Of a stretch of DNA of 64,000 nucleotides, positions 17,856 to 27,908 are shown piece by piece. A model generated the notes under the pieces. It was not told the origin of the DNA. It did not search any database and saw only the letters and a list, made by a program, of their open reading frames with translations. The stretch's first letter is position 1. Every line of letters starts with the position of its first letter. The stretch is from positions 1 to 64,000 of the forward strand of contig JAKFFF010000109.1 in the NCBI GenBank assembly GCA_036677145.1. Reading direction: 5' to 3'. The DNA is from CADEED01 sp036677145. GTDB lineage: Bacteria; Pseudomonadota; Gammaproteobacteria; Steroidobacterales; Steroidobacteraceae. The position numbers were made by a program, and so were the translations under genes.

Positions 17856-18821
17856 TCAGGCGTAGAGGTCGAGCAGTCCCGAGATACGCGTCAAGGTCAC
17901 GGGCTCGCTGTCGGCCACCGAATCGATGCCGGGCCGCGGCACACCCGCCAGTTCCGGCCGCCCCCGCTGGGTGAAACCCTGAGAGACGCTGGCGTCGAGC
18001 AGACTGAACCCTTGCGCGGCCAGCATTTCGCGCAGCTTCGGCAGCGAAGCTTCGATGAGGGCGCGCGTTTCCGACTGCGCCGCGCTGAAGTGGATAGTCG
18101 CCTGCGAATCGCGGACGGTGACGGTGACGTCGACCGGGCCGAGATCCACGGGTGAAAGCTGCAGGGCGGCCTGTGATTCGCCACCGCGCACCAGCGTCGT
18201 GATGCGGGTGCCGAAATCCTCCGCCCAGCGCGGATCGCGCACGTGAGTCGCGATGGTCGTCTGGGTGACGGTCGCAGGCGCCGCCCGCGGGGCCTGCGCC
18301 AGAAGTTCGTTGGCGCGCGCCGGCGCTGCGCTTGCGTCCACGCCCGCCAGGGCCGCCTCATCCGCGGCGCCCTGCTCGGCCAGCACACCCGCGAGCGCCA
18401 TCGCGCCGGCGGCATTGCCAGCGGTATTGGCAGCGGGATCCTTGCCGGCGTCCGCCTGCTGCGGGGTGACCGCGGTGCCCGACGACGCGCCGTCCGGCTG
18501 CGATCCGGCATCCGCCGGAGTCGCCGGACGCTGCGCCACATTCAGAAGGCCCGCGAGAAATTCCAGCGAGCCTTCTTCCGTGTCCTCGTCGAGTTCGTCG
18601 AGCTGGGGTTCGTCTTCCAGTCCGGACAAATCCGCCTCGAGTGTCGCGGCGCCCGCGCTCGCGGCCGCCTGCTGCTCGGCGGCGCTGGCGGCCAGTGCCT
18701 CGAGCGCCAGGATGAAATCAAACGGCGTCGCGCGCGCGGATGCGGGCGCGGATGCGGATGCGTTGGCTGGCGTATCCGCGTTGGCGATATCCGGCGGCGT
18801 CGACATGGGCGCGGCAATCAT
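17856..18821 (-). CDS. fliK: Flagellar hook-length control protein FliK
   Basis: Secreted molecular ruler that controls hook length and triggers the FlhB substrate switch. The 321-residue product has an Ala/Pro-rich, probably disordered N-terminal two-thirds and a C-terminal Flg_hook domain at about 205-285 (GESQAALQLSPVDLGPVDVTVTVRDSQATIHFSAAQSETRALIEASLPKLREML). It is shorter than many FliK proteins, mostly in the variable ruler part. Its ATG overlaps the fliJ stop (ATGA). The gene ends about 140 bp before fliL. Confidence 0.93.
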   Translation of the reverse strand: MIAAPMSTPPDIANADTPANASASAPASARATPFDFILALEALAASAAEQQAAASAGAATLEADLSGLEDEPQLDELDEDTEEGSLEFLAGLLNVAQRPATPADAGSQPDGASSGTAVTPQQADAGKDPAANTAGNAAGAMALAGVLAEQGAADEAALAGVDASAAPARANELLAQAPRAAPATVTQTTIATHVRDPRWAEDFGTRITTLVRGGESQAALQLSPVDLGPVDVTVTVRDSQATIHFSAAQSETRALIEASLPKLREMLAAQGFSLLDASVSQGFTQRGRPELAGVPRPGIDSVADSEPVTLTRISGLLDLYA

Positions 18822-19273
18822 GAGTTGCGTTCTCGAATGTTCGGGCGTTGTTGTTGTGAAAGCTCATCGCTTTCCTGCTGATCCCGGCGCAGCGCGGCGC
18901 GGTTCTCCTCGCCCTGCCAGCGCTCGGCAAGCGTGTCGACCACGTGCGAACGCTGTGCGGCCTCGCGCCAATGCGTGCGTTGCGCCTCGAGGGCGCTGCG
19001 CGCGAGGGCCACCAGCTCGCGCTGCTGGCCAAGCGCTTCGGCGAGTTTGGCCATGAAAGTCTGGAAGTCCCGCATGCCGACGACATCGACTCCGGAGCCG
19101 GCGCGTTTCGCGAAGCCGGCCTCGTACTCTCCGCGGTATTTCTCCAACGCCTGGAGTTTGTCCTGCATGTCGGCCAGGTGGCGCTCGGCGTCGCCGACGC
19201 GTTTTGCGCGCTCCTGCTCGGCGCGCGCGGCGACCTGCTGGACGACATCGAGACGTTCGGAGCGTTTCTTCAT
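18818..19273 (-). CDS. fliJ: Flagellar export chaperone/stalk protein FliJ
   Basis: Coiled-coil stalk of the flagellar export ATPase. The 151-residue product begins MKKRSERLDVVQQVAARAE and is almost entirely helical with two long charged coils (about 5-50 and 70-135), as expected. The start was set at the ATG overlapping the fliI stop by four bases (ATGA) because the open frame otherwise reads on through fliI without meaning. It ends in a four-base overlap with fliK. Identification rests on this sequence and on the fliHIJK order. Confidence 0.93.
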   Translation of the reverse strand: MKKRSERLDVVQQVAARAEQERAKRVGDAERHLADMQDKLQALEKYRGEYEAGFAKRAGSGVDVVGMRDFQTFMAKLAEALGQQRELVALARSALEAQRTHWREAAQRSHVVDTLAERWQGEENRAALRRDQQESDELSQQQRPNIRERNS

Positions 19274-20625
19274 TTGGGGAACAACTGGCGCAGCGCGTTG
19301 ACAGCTTCGGCGTGCCCGACGCGCTGCTCGATCGGCTGCATGAGGAATTTCTGCATCGCCGGCCACAACTCGATGGCGGCGTCGATGCGCGGATCGGAAC
19401 CCTTCTGGTAGGCGCCGATGTTGATGAGATCGCGGTTCTGCTGGTAGATCGCGAGCGTCTGACGGAAGCGGCGCACGAGTTCGGCGTGTTCGTGCGGAAT
19501 GATTTCGTGCATGACGCGGCTGACCGAGGCTTCGACGTCGATCGCCGGATACTGGCCGGCCTCGGCGATGCGCCGCGACAGCACCACGTGGCCGTCGAGA
19601 ATCGCGCGGGCCGAATCGGCGATCGGGTCCTGCTGGTCGTCGCCTTCGGTGAGCACGGTGTAGAACGCGGTGATCGAGCCCTTGCCCTTCGCGCCGTTGC
19701 CGGCGCGTTCGACCAGCGCCGGCAGGCGCGCGAACACCGAGGGCGGATATCCACGCGTCGCGGGCGCCTCGCCGATGGCGAGACCGATCTCGCGCTGCGC
19801 CTGGGCGAAACGCGTCAGTGAATCCATGATCAGCAGCACGGACAGTCCGCGCTCGCGGAAATATTCGGCGATCGACGTCGCGAGCCACGCGCCATGCAGG
19901 CGGATCAGCGGCGGATTGTCGGCCGGGGATGCAACGACGACCGAGCGGCGGCGCCCATCCGGCCCGAGGATGCGTTCGACGAATTCCTTCACTTCGCGGC
20001 CGCGCTCGCCGATGAGGCCGACGACGATCACGTCGGCGCTGGTATATCGCGCCATCATGCCGAGCAGCACCGATTTGCCGACGCCCGATCCGGCGAACAG
20101 CCCGATGCGCTGGCCGCGGCCGACGGTGAGCAGGCTGTTGATCGAACGCACGCCGACATCGAGCGGCGTATCGATCGGATGCCGCGCCAGTGGATTGATG
20201 GTCTGGCCGTGTAGTTTGACGCGCTCGTCCGACTGGATGGGTCCGAGCCCGTCGAGTGGCACGCCATTGCCATCGATCACGCGGCCCAGCAGGCCGGGAC
20301 CGACATGAACGCTGCCCGCGCGCTGGCGCGGAATGACGCGCGCCGCCGGCGCGAGTCCATGTACTTCGCCCGTGGGCATCAGGTAGAGCCGGTCGCCCGC
20401 GAAACCGACGACCTCGGCCTCGACCCGCGAACCATCGCCGTTCATCAGGTCGCAGACGTCGCCGACCGCGGCCTGGCAGCCGGAAGCTTCCAGCGCGAGT
20501 CCGACCATGCGCGTGAGTGAACCTTCGACCGGCGGTGCGGGAAGCTGCTCGGCGCGCGATACCTGGCGCGCCATGCGTTCGCGCCAGCCGGGAGCCCGTT
20601 CCGCGCGCAGGTTTGCCGCGCTCAT
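19270..20625 (-). CDS. fliI: Flagellum-specific export ATPase FliI
   Basis: Hexameric ATPase that energises export of flagellar subunits. The 451-residue product resembles F1-beta: Walker A GLFAGSGVGKSVLLG near 176-190, Walker B SVLLIMDSLTRFAQAQREIGLAIGE, and the conserved EAPATRGYPPSVFARLP. N-terminal region follows with the FliH-binding basic segment. It overlaps fliH upstream (ATGA) and fliJ downstream (ATGA). Length is normal and catalytic motifs are complete. Confidence 0.97.
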   Translation of the reverse strand: MSAANLRAERAPGWRERMARQVSRAEQLPAPPVEGSLTRMVGLALEASGCQAAVGDVCDLMNGDGSRVEAEVVGFAGDRLYLMPTGEVHGLAPAARVIPRQRAGSVHVGPGLLGRVIDGNGVPLDGLGPIQSDERVKLHGQTINPLARHPIDTPLDVGVRSINSLLTVGRGQRIGLFAGSGVGKSVLLGMMARYTSADVIVVGLIGERGREVKEFVERILGPDGRRRSVVVASPADNPPLIRLHGAWLATSIAEYFRERGLSVLLIMDSLTRFAQAQREIGLAIGEAPATRGYPPSVFARLPALVERAGNGAKGKGSITAFYTVLTEGDDQQDPIADSARAILDGHVVLSRRIAEAGQYPAIDVEASVSRVMHEIIPHEHAELVRRFRQTLAIYQQNRDLINIGAYQKGSDPRIDAAIELWPAMQKFLMQPIEQRVGHAEAVNALRQLFPK

Positions 20626-21311
20626 GCTTCAGCCTCCGGCGCAGTGCCCGGTTCACCGGCGGGCCGTTCGACGCGTTCGTCGCCCAGCAGGCCGGAAATG
20701 ACCGTTGCGACACGCGCCTCGAAGCGCGCGTCGATGCTCGAATGATCGCTGGTGAGCCGGCAGCCACCGCGCGCCATGAGCGGATCTTCGGCGAGATGCC
20801 AGTCCTGTTCACCCGAGGCGCGCGCGAGTTTCTCGCGCACGATGGCCGCGTCGTCCGGATGCAGGTGAATGCGGATGTTGCGGGTCGCGAGCGGCAGCAG
20901 GCTCAGCGTGTGCCGGATGATTCCGATGATCTGCGTCGGGTCGATCTTCAGCTCCCGGCGCACGAGATGTTTGGCGACGGTGAGCGCGAGCCGCGTGAGC
21001 TCAGTCTCGACCTGCTGATCGAGCTCATCGAGCGGCTTGGCGAGCATGCCCATGATGGCCTCGAGCGCCGCGATCTTGACGTCGACTTCGGCGATGCGTT
21101 TGGCGAGTTCGGCTTCGCCCTTGCGCACACCTTCGACGTGGCCGTCCTTGAAGCCGTGGTCCCAGGCCTCGCGTTCGACGGCCGACAGGTGCATGACATT
21201 GACGCCTCGGGCGCCAGGCCGCGGCATCGGCGCGCCATCGACCGAGGGCAGATCCCAGCGCTCGACGCCTTCCAGCGTTTCGAGTTCGTTGGCCACACCG
21301 GGCTCAGACAT
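20622..21311 (-). CDS. fliH: Flagellar assembly protein FliH
   Basis: Regulator and stator of the FliI ATPase. The 229-residue product has a variable N-terminus, a GxxxG-poor helical centre (VEGVRKGEAELAKRIAEVDVKIAALEAIMGML) and the conserved C-terminal FliH domain (LTRLALTVAKHLVRRELKIDPTQIIGIIRHTLSLLP, then IHLHPDDAAIVREKLA). It overlaps the end of fliG by 8 bp and the start of fliI by 4 bp. Identification is by domain and by position. Confidence 0.94.
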   Translation of the reverse strand: MSEPGVANELETLEGVERWDLPSVDGAPMPRPGARGVNVMHLSAVEREAWDHGFKDGHVEGVRKGEAELAKRIAEVDVKIAALEAIMGMLAKPLDELDQQVETELTRLALTVAKHLVRRELKIDPTQIIGIIRHTLSLLPLATRNIRIHLHPDDAAIVREKLARASGEQDWHLAEDPLMARGGCRLTSDHSSIDARFEARVATVISGLLGDERVERPAGEPGTAPEAEA

Positions 21312-22314
21312 ACTCCTCGCCCTTGCCGCCCAGGTTGATCGTGCCTTCGTCGGCGAGCTTGCGCGCGGCGAGCAGGATTTCCTTCTGCGCCGCTTCGACG
21401 TCGGCCAATCGGACTGGGCCCTTGGCTTCGAGGTCGGACTTCAACATCTCGGCCGCGCGCTGCGACATGTTCTTGAACACCTTCGCCTTGAAGGTTTCGT
21501 CGGCGCCCTTGAGCGCGATCAGCAGTTTGTCCGCCGGCACTTGCCGCAGCAGTTCCTGCATGCCGCGATCGTCGACCTCGAGCAGGTCGTCGAACACGAA
21601 CATCAGATCCTGGATGTTCTGCGAGAGACGCTCGTCATTCTTGGCGATGTCGCTCATCAGCGAGGTGCCCACCGACGAATCGAGCAGGTTGACCATCTCG
21701 GCCGCGACACGCAGGCCGCCGAGCATGGAGCTCTTGCCACCGGCGCCGCTCGCGACGAATTGTTTCTCCATCATCTCGTCGAGCTCGGCGAGCGCGGACG
21801 GGTGAATGCCGTCGAGCGTTGCGACACGCATGACGAGATCCGAATGCTGCTCGGCCGGCAGGCACGACAACACGTCGGCGCTCTGCTCGGGCTCCAGGTA
21901 CGACAACACGATCGCGATGATCTGCGGATGTTCGCCGCGGATGTGTTCGGCCACCTGCTTGGCGTCCATCCACTTCAAGGCTTCGAGCCCTTTGCGCTGG
22001 CCGCCGAGGCTGATGCGATCCATGAGGCTCGCGGCCTTCTCGTCGCCGAGCGCGCTGGTCAACACGTTGCGCACGAAGTCTTCGCCGCCGACGCCGACCG
22101 ACGTCTGGCTTTCGAGCGCCGTCGTGAATTGATTGAGCACGCCGCGCACTTCGTCGCGCGACACGTTGGCGAGTTCGGTCATCGTGCGGCCGAGACGCTG
22201 CACGTCCTTCGCGCCCATGTGCTTGAGGATTTCCGCGGCCTCGCTTTCGCCGAGCGTCAGCAGCAGGATGGCCGCGCGCTCCACGCCATTGCGGCTGGAT
22301 TTCGGATCACTCAT
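21304..22314 (-). CDS. fliG: Flagellar motor switch protein FliG
   Basis: C-ring protein that meets the stator and generates torque. The 336-residue product has N-terminal (AILLLTLGESEAAEILKHM), middle (including EHIRGEHPQIIAIVLSYLEP, the EHPQ motif near 130) and C-terminal domains with charged torque residues (DDLLEVDDRGMQELLRQVPADKLLIALKGADE). Length is normal. It overlaps fliF and fliH by 8 bp each, so the fliFGHIJK block is tightly packed. Confidence 0.97.
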   Translation of the reverse strand: MSDPKSSRNGVERAAILLLTLGESEAAEILKHMGAKDVQRLGRTMTELANVSRDEVRGVLNQFTTALESQTSVGVGGEDFVRNVLTSALGDEKAASLMDRISLGGQRKGLEALKWMDAKQVAEHIRGEHPQIIAIVLSYLEPEQSADVLSCLPAEQHSDLVMRVATLDGIHPSALAELDEMMEKQFVASGAGGKSSMLGGLRVAAEMVNLLDSSVGTSLMSDIAKNDERLSQNIQDLMFVFDDLLEVDDRGMQELLRQVPADKLLIALKGADETFKAKVFKNMSQRAAEMLKSDLEAKGPVRLADVEAAQKEILLAARKLADEGTINLGGKGEEYV

Positions 22315-23989
22315 CGCTCGACACCCATGCCTTCACGACCTGCGCGCCACGTTTCGGATCGGCCGCGACGAGACCGCGCGCCTGCGCGATCTGCTGTTCG
22401 TAGGCTATTGCCGGCGCATCCGGCGGCGCTCCGCCCTGCGCGCCAGCTCCGACGGTCGCCGCCGCGAGCGCGCCCTGGCGCAGCACCGGCGAGTTGGCCG
22501 CGTTGAGCAGGCCGCGCGTCAGCGGCTTGAGCACGCTGAAGATGATGATGAACAACACGAGCACGCCGGCGAGGACTTTCGCCAGGGTCTGCACCCAGGC
22601 CTTCTCCCATAGCGGCACGGACTCGAGCTCGCCCGCGGCCTCCGGCATTTCGCCGAGGAACGAGGAATTGACGACGTTCACCGTATCGCCGCGCGCGGCG
22701 TCGAAACCGACGGCATCACGCACCAGCGCCGTCAGGCGCTCCAGCTGTTCCGGCGGCATCGCGGTCTCGGTGACTTTGCCTTCGGCGTTGGTCGTCCGCA
22801 GGTTGTCGATCAGCACCGCGACCGACAGACGCGTGACGCGCCCGGCCGGCTGGCGCGTATACGCCATGGTGCGGTCGATTTCGTAATTGCGAGTGGATTG
22901 ACGCGACGTGGAATCAGGACCCGTCACGGCGGTGCCGCTCGCGTTGTTAGGCGTACCCGCCGCGGCGCCCGTGGCGCCGGCCGGCGGATTGGCTCCGGAC
23001 TGCGCCACCGCGGGAGTCGACCCCGGCGGCAACGCCACACCAGGCTGCGGCGGCTGATTGGTGAGGGCACCCGGCACACCGCCGGCGTTGCCCGCGCCAT
23101 TACGCGCGGCATCCTCGGCGATCGATTCGCTGCGCACCACCTGGCTCTGCGGGTTGTACTGCTCGCGCGTCTGTTCGGTGGTGGCCATGTCGACCTGCGC
23201 GACGACCTGGGCGCGCACGCGTCCCGGACCGACCAGCGGTGTCAACATTTCCTGGATGCGCTGCGCATAGGATTCTTCGAGCCGGTGCGCGAGATCGAAC
23301 ATCTTGTCGCGCATCGCAAGATCGCTGTCGCCGTTGGGCGCGGACAGCAGCCGTCCGGACTGGTCGATCACGGTCACCTGCGAGGCCTGCATCTCCGGGA
23401 TGCTGGAGGCGACGAGGTTGGTGATGGCTTGCACCTGTTCGTCGGCAAGACGGCGGCCGGCCTTCAATTGCAGGAATACGGAAGCGGAGCCGGGACGCCG
23501 ATCGCTCACGAAGGCCGACTGGCGCGCCATGGCCAGGTGTACACGCGCGCCCTGCACGTTCTGCAGCGAGGCGATCGTGCGGGCCAGCTCGGTTTCGAGC
23601 GCATGCTGATAACGCGCGCTCTCCATGAACGCGCTGACGCCGAAGCCCGGATCCTTGGTCATCGCGCTCACGCCGCCGCCACCTTCGGGCAGACCCTGCG
23701 AGGCGAGTTTCAGGCGCGCCGCGGCGAGCTGTTCGGCGGGCACGCTGATCGAGGCGCCGCCGTTTTCGAGTTTGTAAGGAATGCTCGCGCTGTCGAGCGC
23801 CTGTGTCACCTGCGCGGCGTCTTCACCACCCAGGTTCGCATACAACAGGCTGTAGGTCGGTCCGACCGACCACAACATCACGCCGACACCGGCCGCGACG
23901 GCGGCGGCGACGCCCACGAGCAGCAACAGCGGCTTGAGCCCGCTGATGAGGCGTTGTGGTCCCGGGATGCTGACGGCTTCTGTGGCCAA
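22307..23989 (-). CDS. fliF: Flagellar MS-ring protein FliF
   Basis: Forms the MS ring on which the basal body and C ring assemble. The 560-residue product has an N-terminal membrane helix (about 17-42), the ring-building motifs (YSLLYANLGGEDAAQVTQAL; VHLAMARQSAFVSDRRPGSASVFLQL), a Gly/Pro/Ala-rich variable loop (about 295-365) and a second membrane helix near the C-terminus (VLAGVLVLFIIIFSVLKPL) followed by the FliG-binding tail. Length is typical. Thirty-three bases separate it from fliE. Confidence 0.97.
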   Translation of the reverse strand: MATEAVSIPGPQRLISGLKPLLLLVGVAAAVAAGVGVMLWSVGPTYSLLYANLGGEDAAQVTQALDSASIPYKLENGGASISVPAEQLAAARLKLASQGLPEGGGGVSAMTKDPGFGVSAFMESARYQHALETELARTIASLQNVQGARVHLAMARQSAFVSDRRPGSASVFLQLKAGRRLADEQVQAITNLVASSIPEMQASQVTVIDQSGRLLSAPNGDSDLAMRDKMFDLAHRLEESYAQRIQEMLTPLVGPGRVRAQVVAQVDMATTEQTREQYNPQSQVVRSESIAEDAARNGAGNAGGVPGALTNQPPQPGVALPPGSTPAVAQSGANPPAGATGAAAGTPNNASGTAVTGPDSTSRQSTRNYEIDRTMAYTRQPAGRVTRLSVAVLIDNLRTTNAEGKVTETAMPPEQLERLTALVRDAVGFDAARGDTVNVVNSSFLGEMPEAAGELESVPLWEKAWVQTLAKVLAGVLVLFIIIFSVLKPLTRGLLNAANSPVLRQGALAAATVGAGAQGGAPPDAPAIAYEQQIAQARGLVAADPKRGAQVVKAWVSSDE

Positions 23990-24022
23990 GTTGAGAGTCC
24001 TCTGACAATTCCCGCTCTATTC

Positions 24023-24355
24023 CTAGAGCGGCATGTTCATGATTTCGCGGTAGGCATCGACGAACTTGTTGCGCACCTCGGTGAGGGCGCGGAACGACAC
24101 GTTCGCCTTCTGCATTTCGAGCATCACCTGCGGCAGCTCGACGCCGGGCACGCCACGCTCGAACTTGCCCTGCAGATCGCTGGCCTTGGATTGCGTCGAG
24201 TTGACGCTGTCGAGGCCCTGCTTCAGCAGCTTGGCGAAGCCGTTGTCGCCGCCCGCGACCGCGGTCGGCGCGACGCCACCGGGCGCGGCGCCCTTCGCGA
24301 CGTGCGACATGCTGCGGATCTGCGCGAGGACGCGATTGATTTCCATCTGGCTCAT
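24023..24355 (-). CDS. fliE: Flagellar hook-basal body protein FliE
   Basis: Rod adaptor between the MS ring and the proximal rod. The 110-residue product has a helical N-terminus (MSQMEINRVLAQIRSM) and the conserved C-terminal segment VMLEMQKANVSFRALTEVRNKFVDAYREIMNMPL. Length is normal. It lies 18 bp downstream of the fleR-like gene. No clear sigma-54 site was found in the short gap, so it may share the fleR transcript. Confidence 0.95.
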   Translation of the reverse strand: MSQMEINRVLAQIRSMSHVAKGAAPGGVAPTAVAGGDNGFAKLLKQGLDSVNSTQSKASDLQGKFERGVPGVELPQVMLEMQKANVSFRALTEVRNKFVDAYREIMNMPL

Positions 24356-24373
24356 ACGTTCTGCCTATCTATT

Positions 24374-25354
24374 TCAAGCGGCGGGAACATCGATGCCCGC
24401 ATTGCGGATGCGGGCCAGCTTGTAACGCAGCGTGCGTGGGCTGATGCCGAGCTTCTCCGCGACTTCCCGGCGGCTGCCGCGCGCGGCGCGCAGCGCCTCG
24501 AGGATCACGTCGCGTTCGGCGCGCTCCAGGGTCTGATGCAGCGCCGGAGCGCCGGCGCCCGCGGCGTCGAGCTTCGTGGCCTGCTTCTCGAACAGGATGT
24601 GCTGGGCCTCGATGACCGAGCCTTCGACCAGCACCAGCGCGCGTTGCAGCAGATTGTCCAGCTCGCGCACGTTGCCGGGCCACGGGTACGTGAGCAGCAG
24701 GTGCGCAGCGTCGGCCGTGAGCGCCGGGATACGTTTGCCGGGGCGCGCGCGCAGCTGCAAGAGATGTGTGGCCAGCGGCAGGATGTCGTCACGGCGTTCA
24801 CGCAGGGGTGAAAGCGCGAGGGGAAACACGTTGAGACGGTAATAGAGATCTTCACGGAACCGGCCGGCGGTGACTTCGGCTCGCAGCAGACGATTGGTGG
24901 TGGCGATGACGCGCACGTCGAGCGGCACGGGGGCGGTGCCACCGATGCGTTCCACTTCCCTTTCCTGCAGTACGCGCAATAGTTTGGCCTGCAGCGCGAG
25001 CGGCATCTCGGTGATCTCGTCGAGCAATATCGTGCCGCCCTGGGCCTGTTCGAATTTGCCGGCATGCGCGGCATGCGCGCCGGTGAACGAACCCTTTTCG
25101 TGGCCAAACAACATGGCTTCGAGCATGTTCTCGGGGATCGCCGCGCAATTGACGGCGACGAAGCTGCGCTGCGCGCGCGGACTGGCGCGATGGATGACAC
25201 GCGCGAGCACCTCTTTGCCGGTGCCCGACTCGCCGACGATCAGCACCGAGCAGTCGGTGGCCGCGACACGCCGCGCCAGGTCCAGAACCAACCGTGACGA
25301 CGCGTCGACCGCGACCGGCTCCAGTGATTCGCTCAAACTCGTTTCGGTGCTCAT
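24374..25354 (-). CDS. FleR-like sigma-54 activator lacking a receiver domain
   Basis: Sigma-54 enhancer-binding protein in the fleR position just before fliE. The 326-residue product starts almost directly with the AAA+ domain: Walker A GESGTGKE (41-48), a GSFTGA loop (88-93) in place of the usual GAFTGA, Walker B GGTILLDEITEMP, and a Fis-like helix-turn-helix near the end (RREVAEKLGISPRTLRYKLARI). FleR normally carries an N-terminal receiver phosphorylated by FleS; here it is absent, and only 268 bp separate this gene from fleQ, too little for a receiver or a kinase. The ATG chosen has GAGG six bases upstream; a GTG five codons earlier is possible. Likely activator of the fliL and flgB type operons. 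Confidence 0.9.
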   Translation of the reverse strand: MSTETSLSESLEPVAVDASSRLVLDLARRVAATDCSVLIVGESGTGKEVLARVIHRASPRAQRSFVAVNCAAIPENMLEAMLFGHEKGSFTGAHAAHAGKFEQAQGGTILLDEITEMPLALQAKLLRVLQEREVERIGGTAPVPLDVRVIATTNRLLRAEVTAGRFREDLYYRLNVFPLALSPLRERRDDILPLATHLLQLRARPGKRIPALTADAAHLLLTYPWPGNVRELDNLLQRALVLVEGSVIEAQHILFEKQATKLDAAGAGAPALHQTLERAERDVILEALRAARGSRREVAEKLGISPRTLRYKLARIRNAGIDVPAA

Positions 25355-25398
25355 CGGAAACCTCGACACTTCTGGCCGTAGCGGCCAAGCGTTGCAGT

Positions 25399-25414
25399 TG
25401 CAAGAGCTGTGCCC
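25399..25414 (-). promoter_or_regulatory. Sigma-54 promoter of the fleR-like gene
   Basis: Minus strand reads GGGCACAGCTCTTGCA, keeping GG and GC ten bases apart and matching TGGCAC-N5-TTGC in all but the first base. It lies 45-60 bp upstream of the fleR-like ATG. FleQ-dependent control of fleSR is known in Pseudomonas, so FleQ is the likely activator. Confidence 0.75.
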
Positions 25415-25501
25415 GGCCGTATCGCGTGAAGCCCATCACATGAACGTCGGCTTTCCGTCGCCGGGTGCCGCGTGGTGCCGGGCAGGGATTGCCGGGAGAA
25501 C

Positions 25502-25542
25502 AAAAAAAGGGGACGTACCTGCGACGAGGTGCGTCCCCTTTT
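25502..25542 (-). terminator. Rho-independent terminator after fleQ
   Basis: Perfect 11-bp stem AAAAGGGGACG / CGTCCCCTTTT around a 16-base loop that can pair further (ACCT/AGGT), followed on the minus strand by a run of seven T. It lies about 80 bp after the fleQ stop. T runs on both sides make it potentially bidirectional. Its GGGGAC core recalls the repeat at 50931-51022. Confidence 0.85.
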
Positions 25543-25622
25543 AGTTAGTCAGTCCAATTCGCGCTCGGGGAATCCCCGAGTCTCAACGACAATCCCGGGA
25601 ATCCCTTCCCGGCACCACCCTG

Positions 25623-26789
<1,167 letters not shown>

Positions 26790-26959
26790 GACCTCTCCTC
26801 TCTCGCGATTATCTTCACCGCAAACGTACGAGGAAAGCGTGACGTGCAATGCAAGTTTGTCGCGTGCGCGCAGCGTACTCCTAACAAAGTTGCGCGCGGA
26901 ATCTTCCGGCGCGATGTCAGGGAGAAACCCTTAGTGAAAAATCTCGCGACGGAGAATCG

Positions 26960-27523
26960 TCAGCCGCGTTGCTGACGGGAGCCGGCAATCTTTCGCCGGT
27001 GGCGGCGAAACACGAGCTTCTCGATGTGATCGGCGACCGTTTCTGTCAGCGACACGAACCGCACGCGTGTCTCGCCCGCCGCCGCGCCCAGCACGACTTC
27101 CGCCGGTAGATTGAGTGGCTGGACGACCAGGTCGCGCAGCGTGATCTCGAGGATGCCGCGCGCTCCGATCTCGAGAGGCTCCGGGTTCTGCCAGGTCGCA
27201 CCCATCGCGTTGAAGCGGATCGCGACTGGTCCTACACGCGGCTGGCTCGCGGCGAGCAGCTGACCCGCGAGATCGAGCAGCAGGTTGAGTTTGAAATCGA
27301 GCCGCATGAGATCGGCCGAATGCGGGGATTCATCGTCCGACTTTTCGGTGTGGCCATGCTCTTCGAGGGCATCGCAGGCCTGCAATACACGCAGGTTCCG
27401 CTCGGCGAGATGCTGGGCGGTGACGTCGTTCACCGGCACGTCCTGCGGACACCAGCGCACCGGGAGCAGGTCCTCGTAGGCCAGCTTCTCGAACATCACG
27501 ATCGTGTCGCGGCCTTCGTACAT
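26960..27523 (-). CDS. PilZ-like flagellar cluster protein, degenerate c-di-GMP motifs
   Basis: Protein of 187 residues located between fleQ and the fliT-like gene. It has an N-terminal segment (AYEDLLPVRWCP), a helical middle (LMRLDFKLNLLLDLAGQLL, a heptad-like helix) and a C-terminal beta-rich part (PVAIRFNAMGATW then LEIGARGILEITLRDLVVQPLNLPAEVVL) resembling a PilZ domain. The usual RxxxR and D/NxSxxG motifs are not clear (NAMGATW stands where the second would be), so it may not bind c-di-GMP. Atypical helix-containing PilZ proteins are known near Xanthomonas flagellar genes. Its stop codon sits in a 7-bp hairpin (26958-26977). Moderately sure of family, unsure of function. Confidence 0.65.
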   Translation of the reverse strand: MYEGRDTIVMFEKLAYEDLLPVRWCPQDVPVNDVTAQHLAERNLRVLQACDALEEHGHTEKSDDESPHSADLMRLDFKLNLLLDLAGQLLAASQPRVGPVAIRFNAMGATWQNPEPLEIGARGILEITLRDLVVQPLNLPAEVVLGAAAGETRVRFVSLTETVADHIEKLVFRRHRRKIAGSRQQRG

Positions 27524-27533
27524 GACGGGGATC

Positions 27534-27908
27534 TTACTGTTGCTTGCGCGCCGTGCCCATCGTCCCGGCCATCATCGAGGCAATGGCGGCCTCGGACTCG
27601 TTCGCGGCCTGCTGCAGCGCGCGCAGGCAGCCGCGGCCTTCGGAATCGAGGTCCATGCGGCCGAGGCCCGCCAGCAGCTCGCGCCGCTCGCGCAACACCT
27701 CATCCACGCGCACCCAGCGCCGGTCCTGCAGATGGCGCCCGAGTTCGTGCGTGCAGGCAACCACCGCGGACGCGATCCGGCGCCAGTCGATGGCCGCATG
27801 GCCGGACGAATGCGTGCCCGTTTTCTGGTCCAGGACCGGTGCACGGGTGCCGCGCACGATCGTGAGGCGCGGCCGGCCGCGCGGGGTTTCGTGTGCCGGA
27901 AGGGTCAT
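27534..27908 (-). CDS. Small FliT-position protein of the fliDS operon
   Basis: Helical protein of 124 residues directly after fliS, where FliT (the FliD chaperone) usually lies. It has a basic N-terminus (about 1-35) and a helical part (WRRIASAVVACTHELGRHLQDRRWVRVDEVLRERRELLAGLG). The start is the ATG overlapping the fliS stop by four bases (ATGA); a longer frame upstream only repeats fliS. FliT is poorly conserved, so the call rests mainly on position, size and helix content. Confidence 0.6.
   Translation of the reverse strand: MTLPAHETPRGRPRLTIVRGTRAPVLDQKTGTHSSGHAAIDWRRIASAVVACTHELGRHLQDRRWVRVDEVLRERRELLAGLGRMDLDSEGRGCLRALQQAANESEAAIASMMAGTMGTARKQQ

Noticed and set aside
18818..20812. 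664-codon frame read as one long gene covering fliJ and fliI
   Set aside because: Only the last 151 codons (fliJ) are real; upstream is fliI read in the wrong frame.
24374..24480. Sigma-54 promoter directly before fliE
   Set aside because: A TGCGG...GGGCCA-like stretch is present but its spacing is one base short of GG-N10-GC, so it is not claimed.
26790..26849. Longer fleQ start at a TTG
   Set aside because: The GTG at 26789 has a strong ribosome site, the TTG none, and the extra 20 residues show no FleQ-domain sequence.
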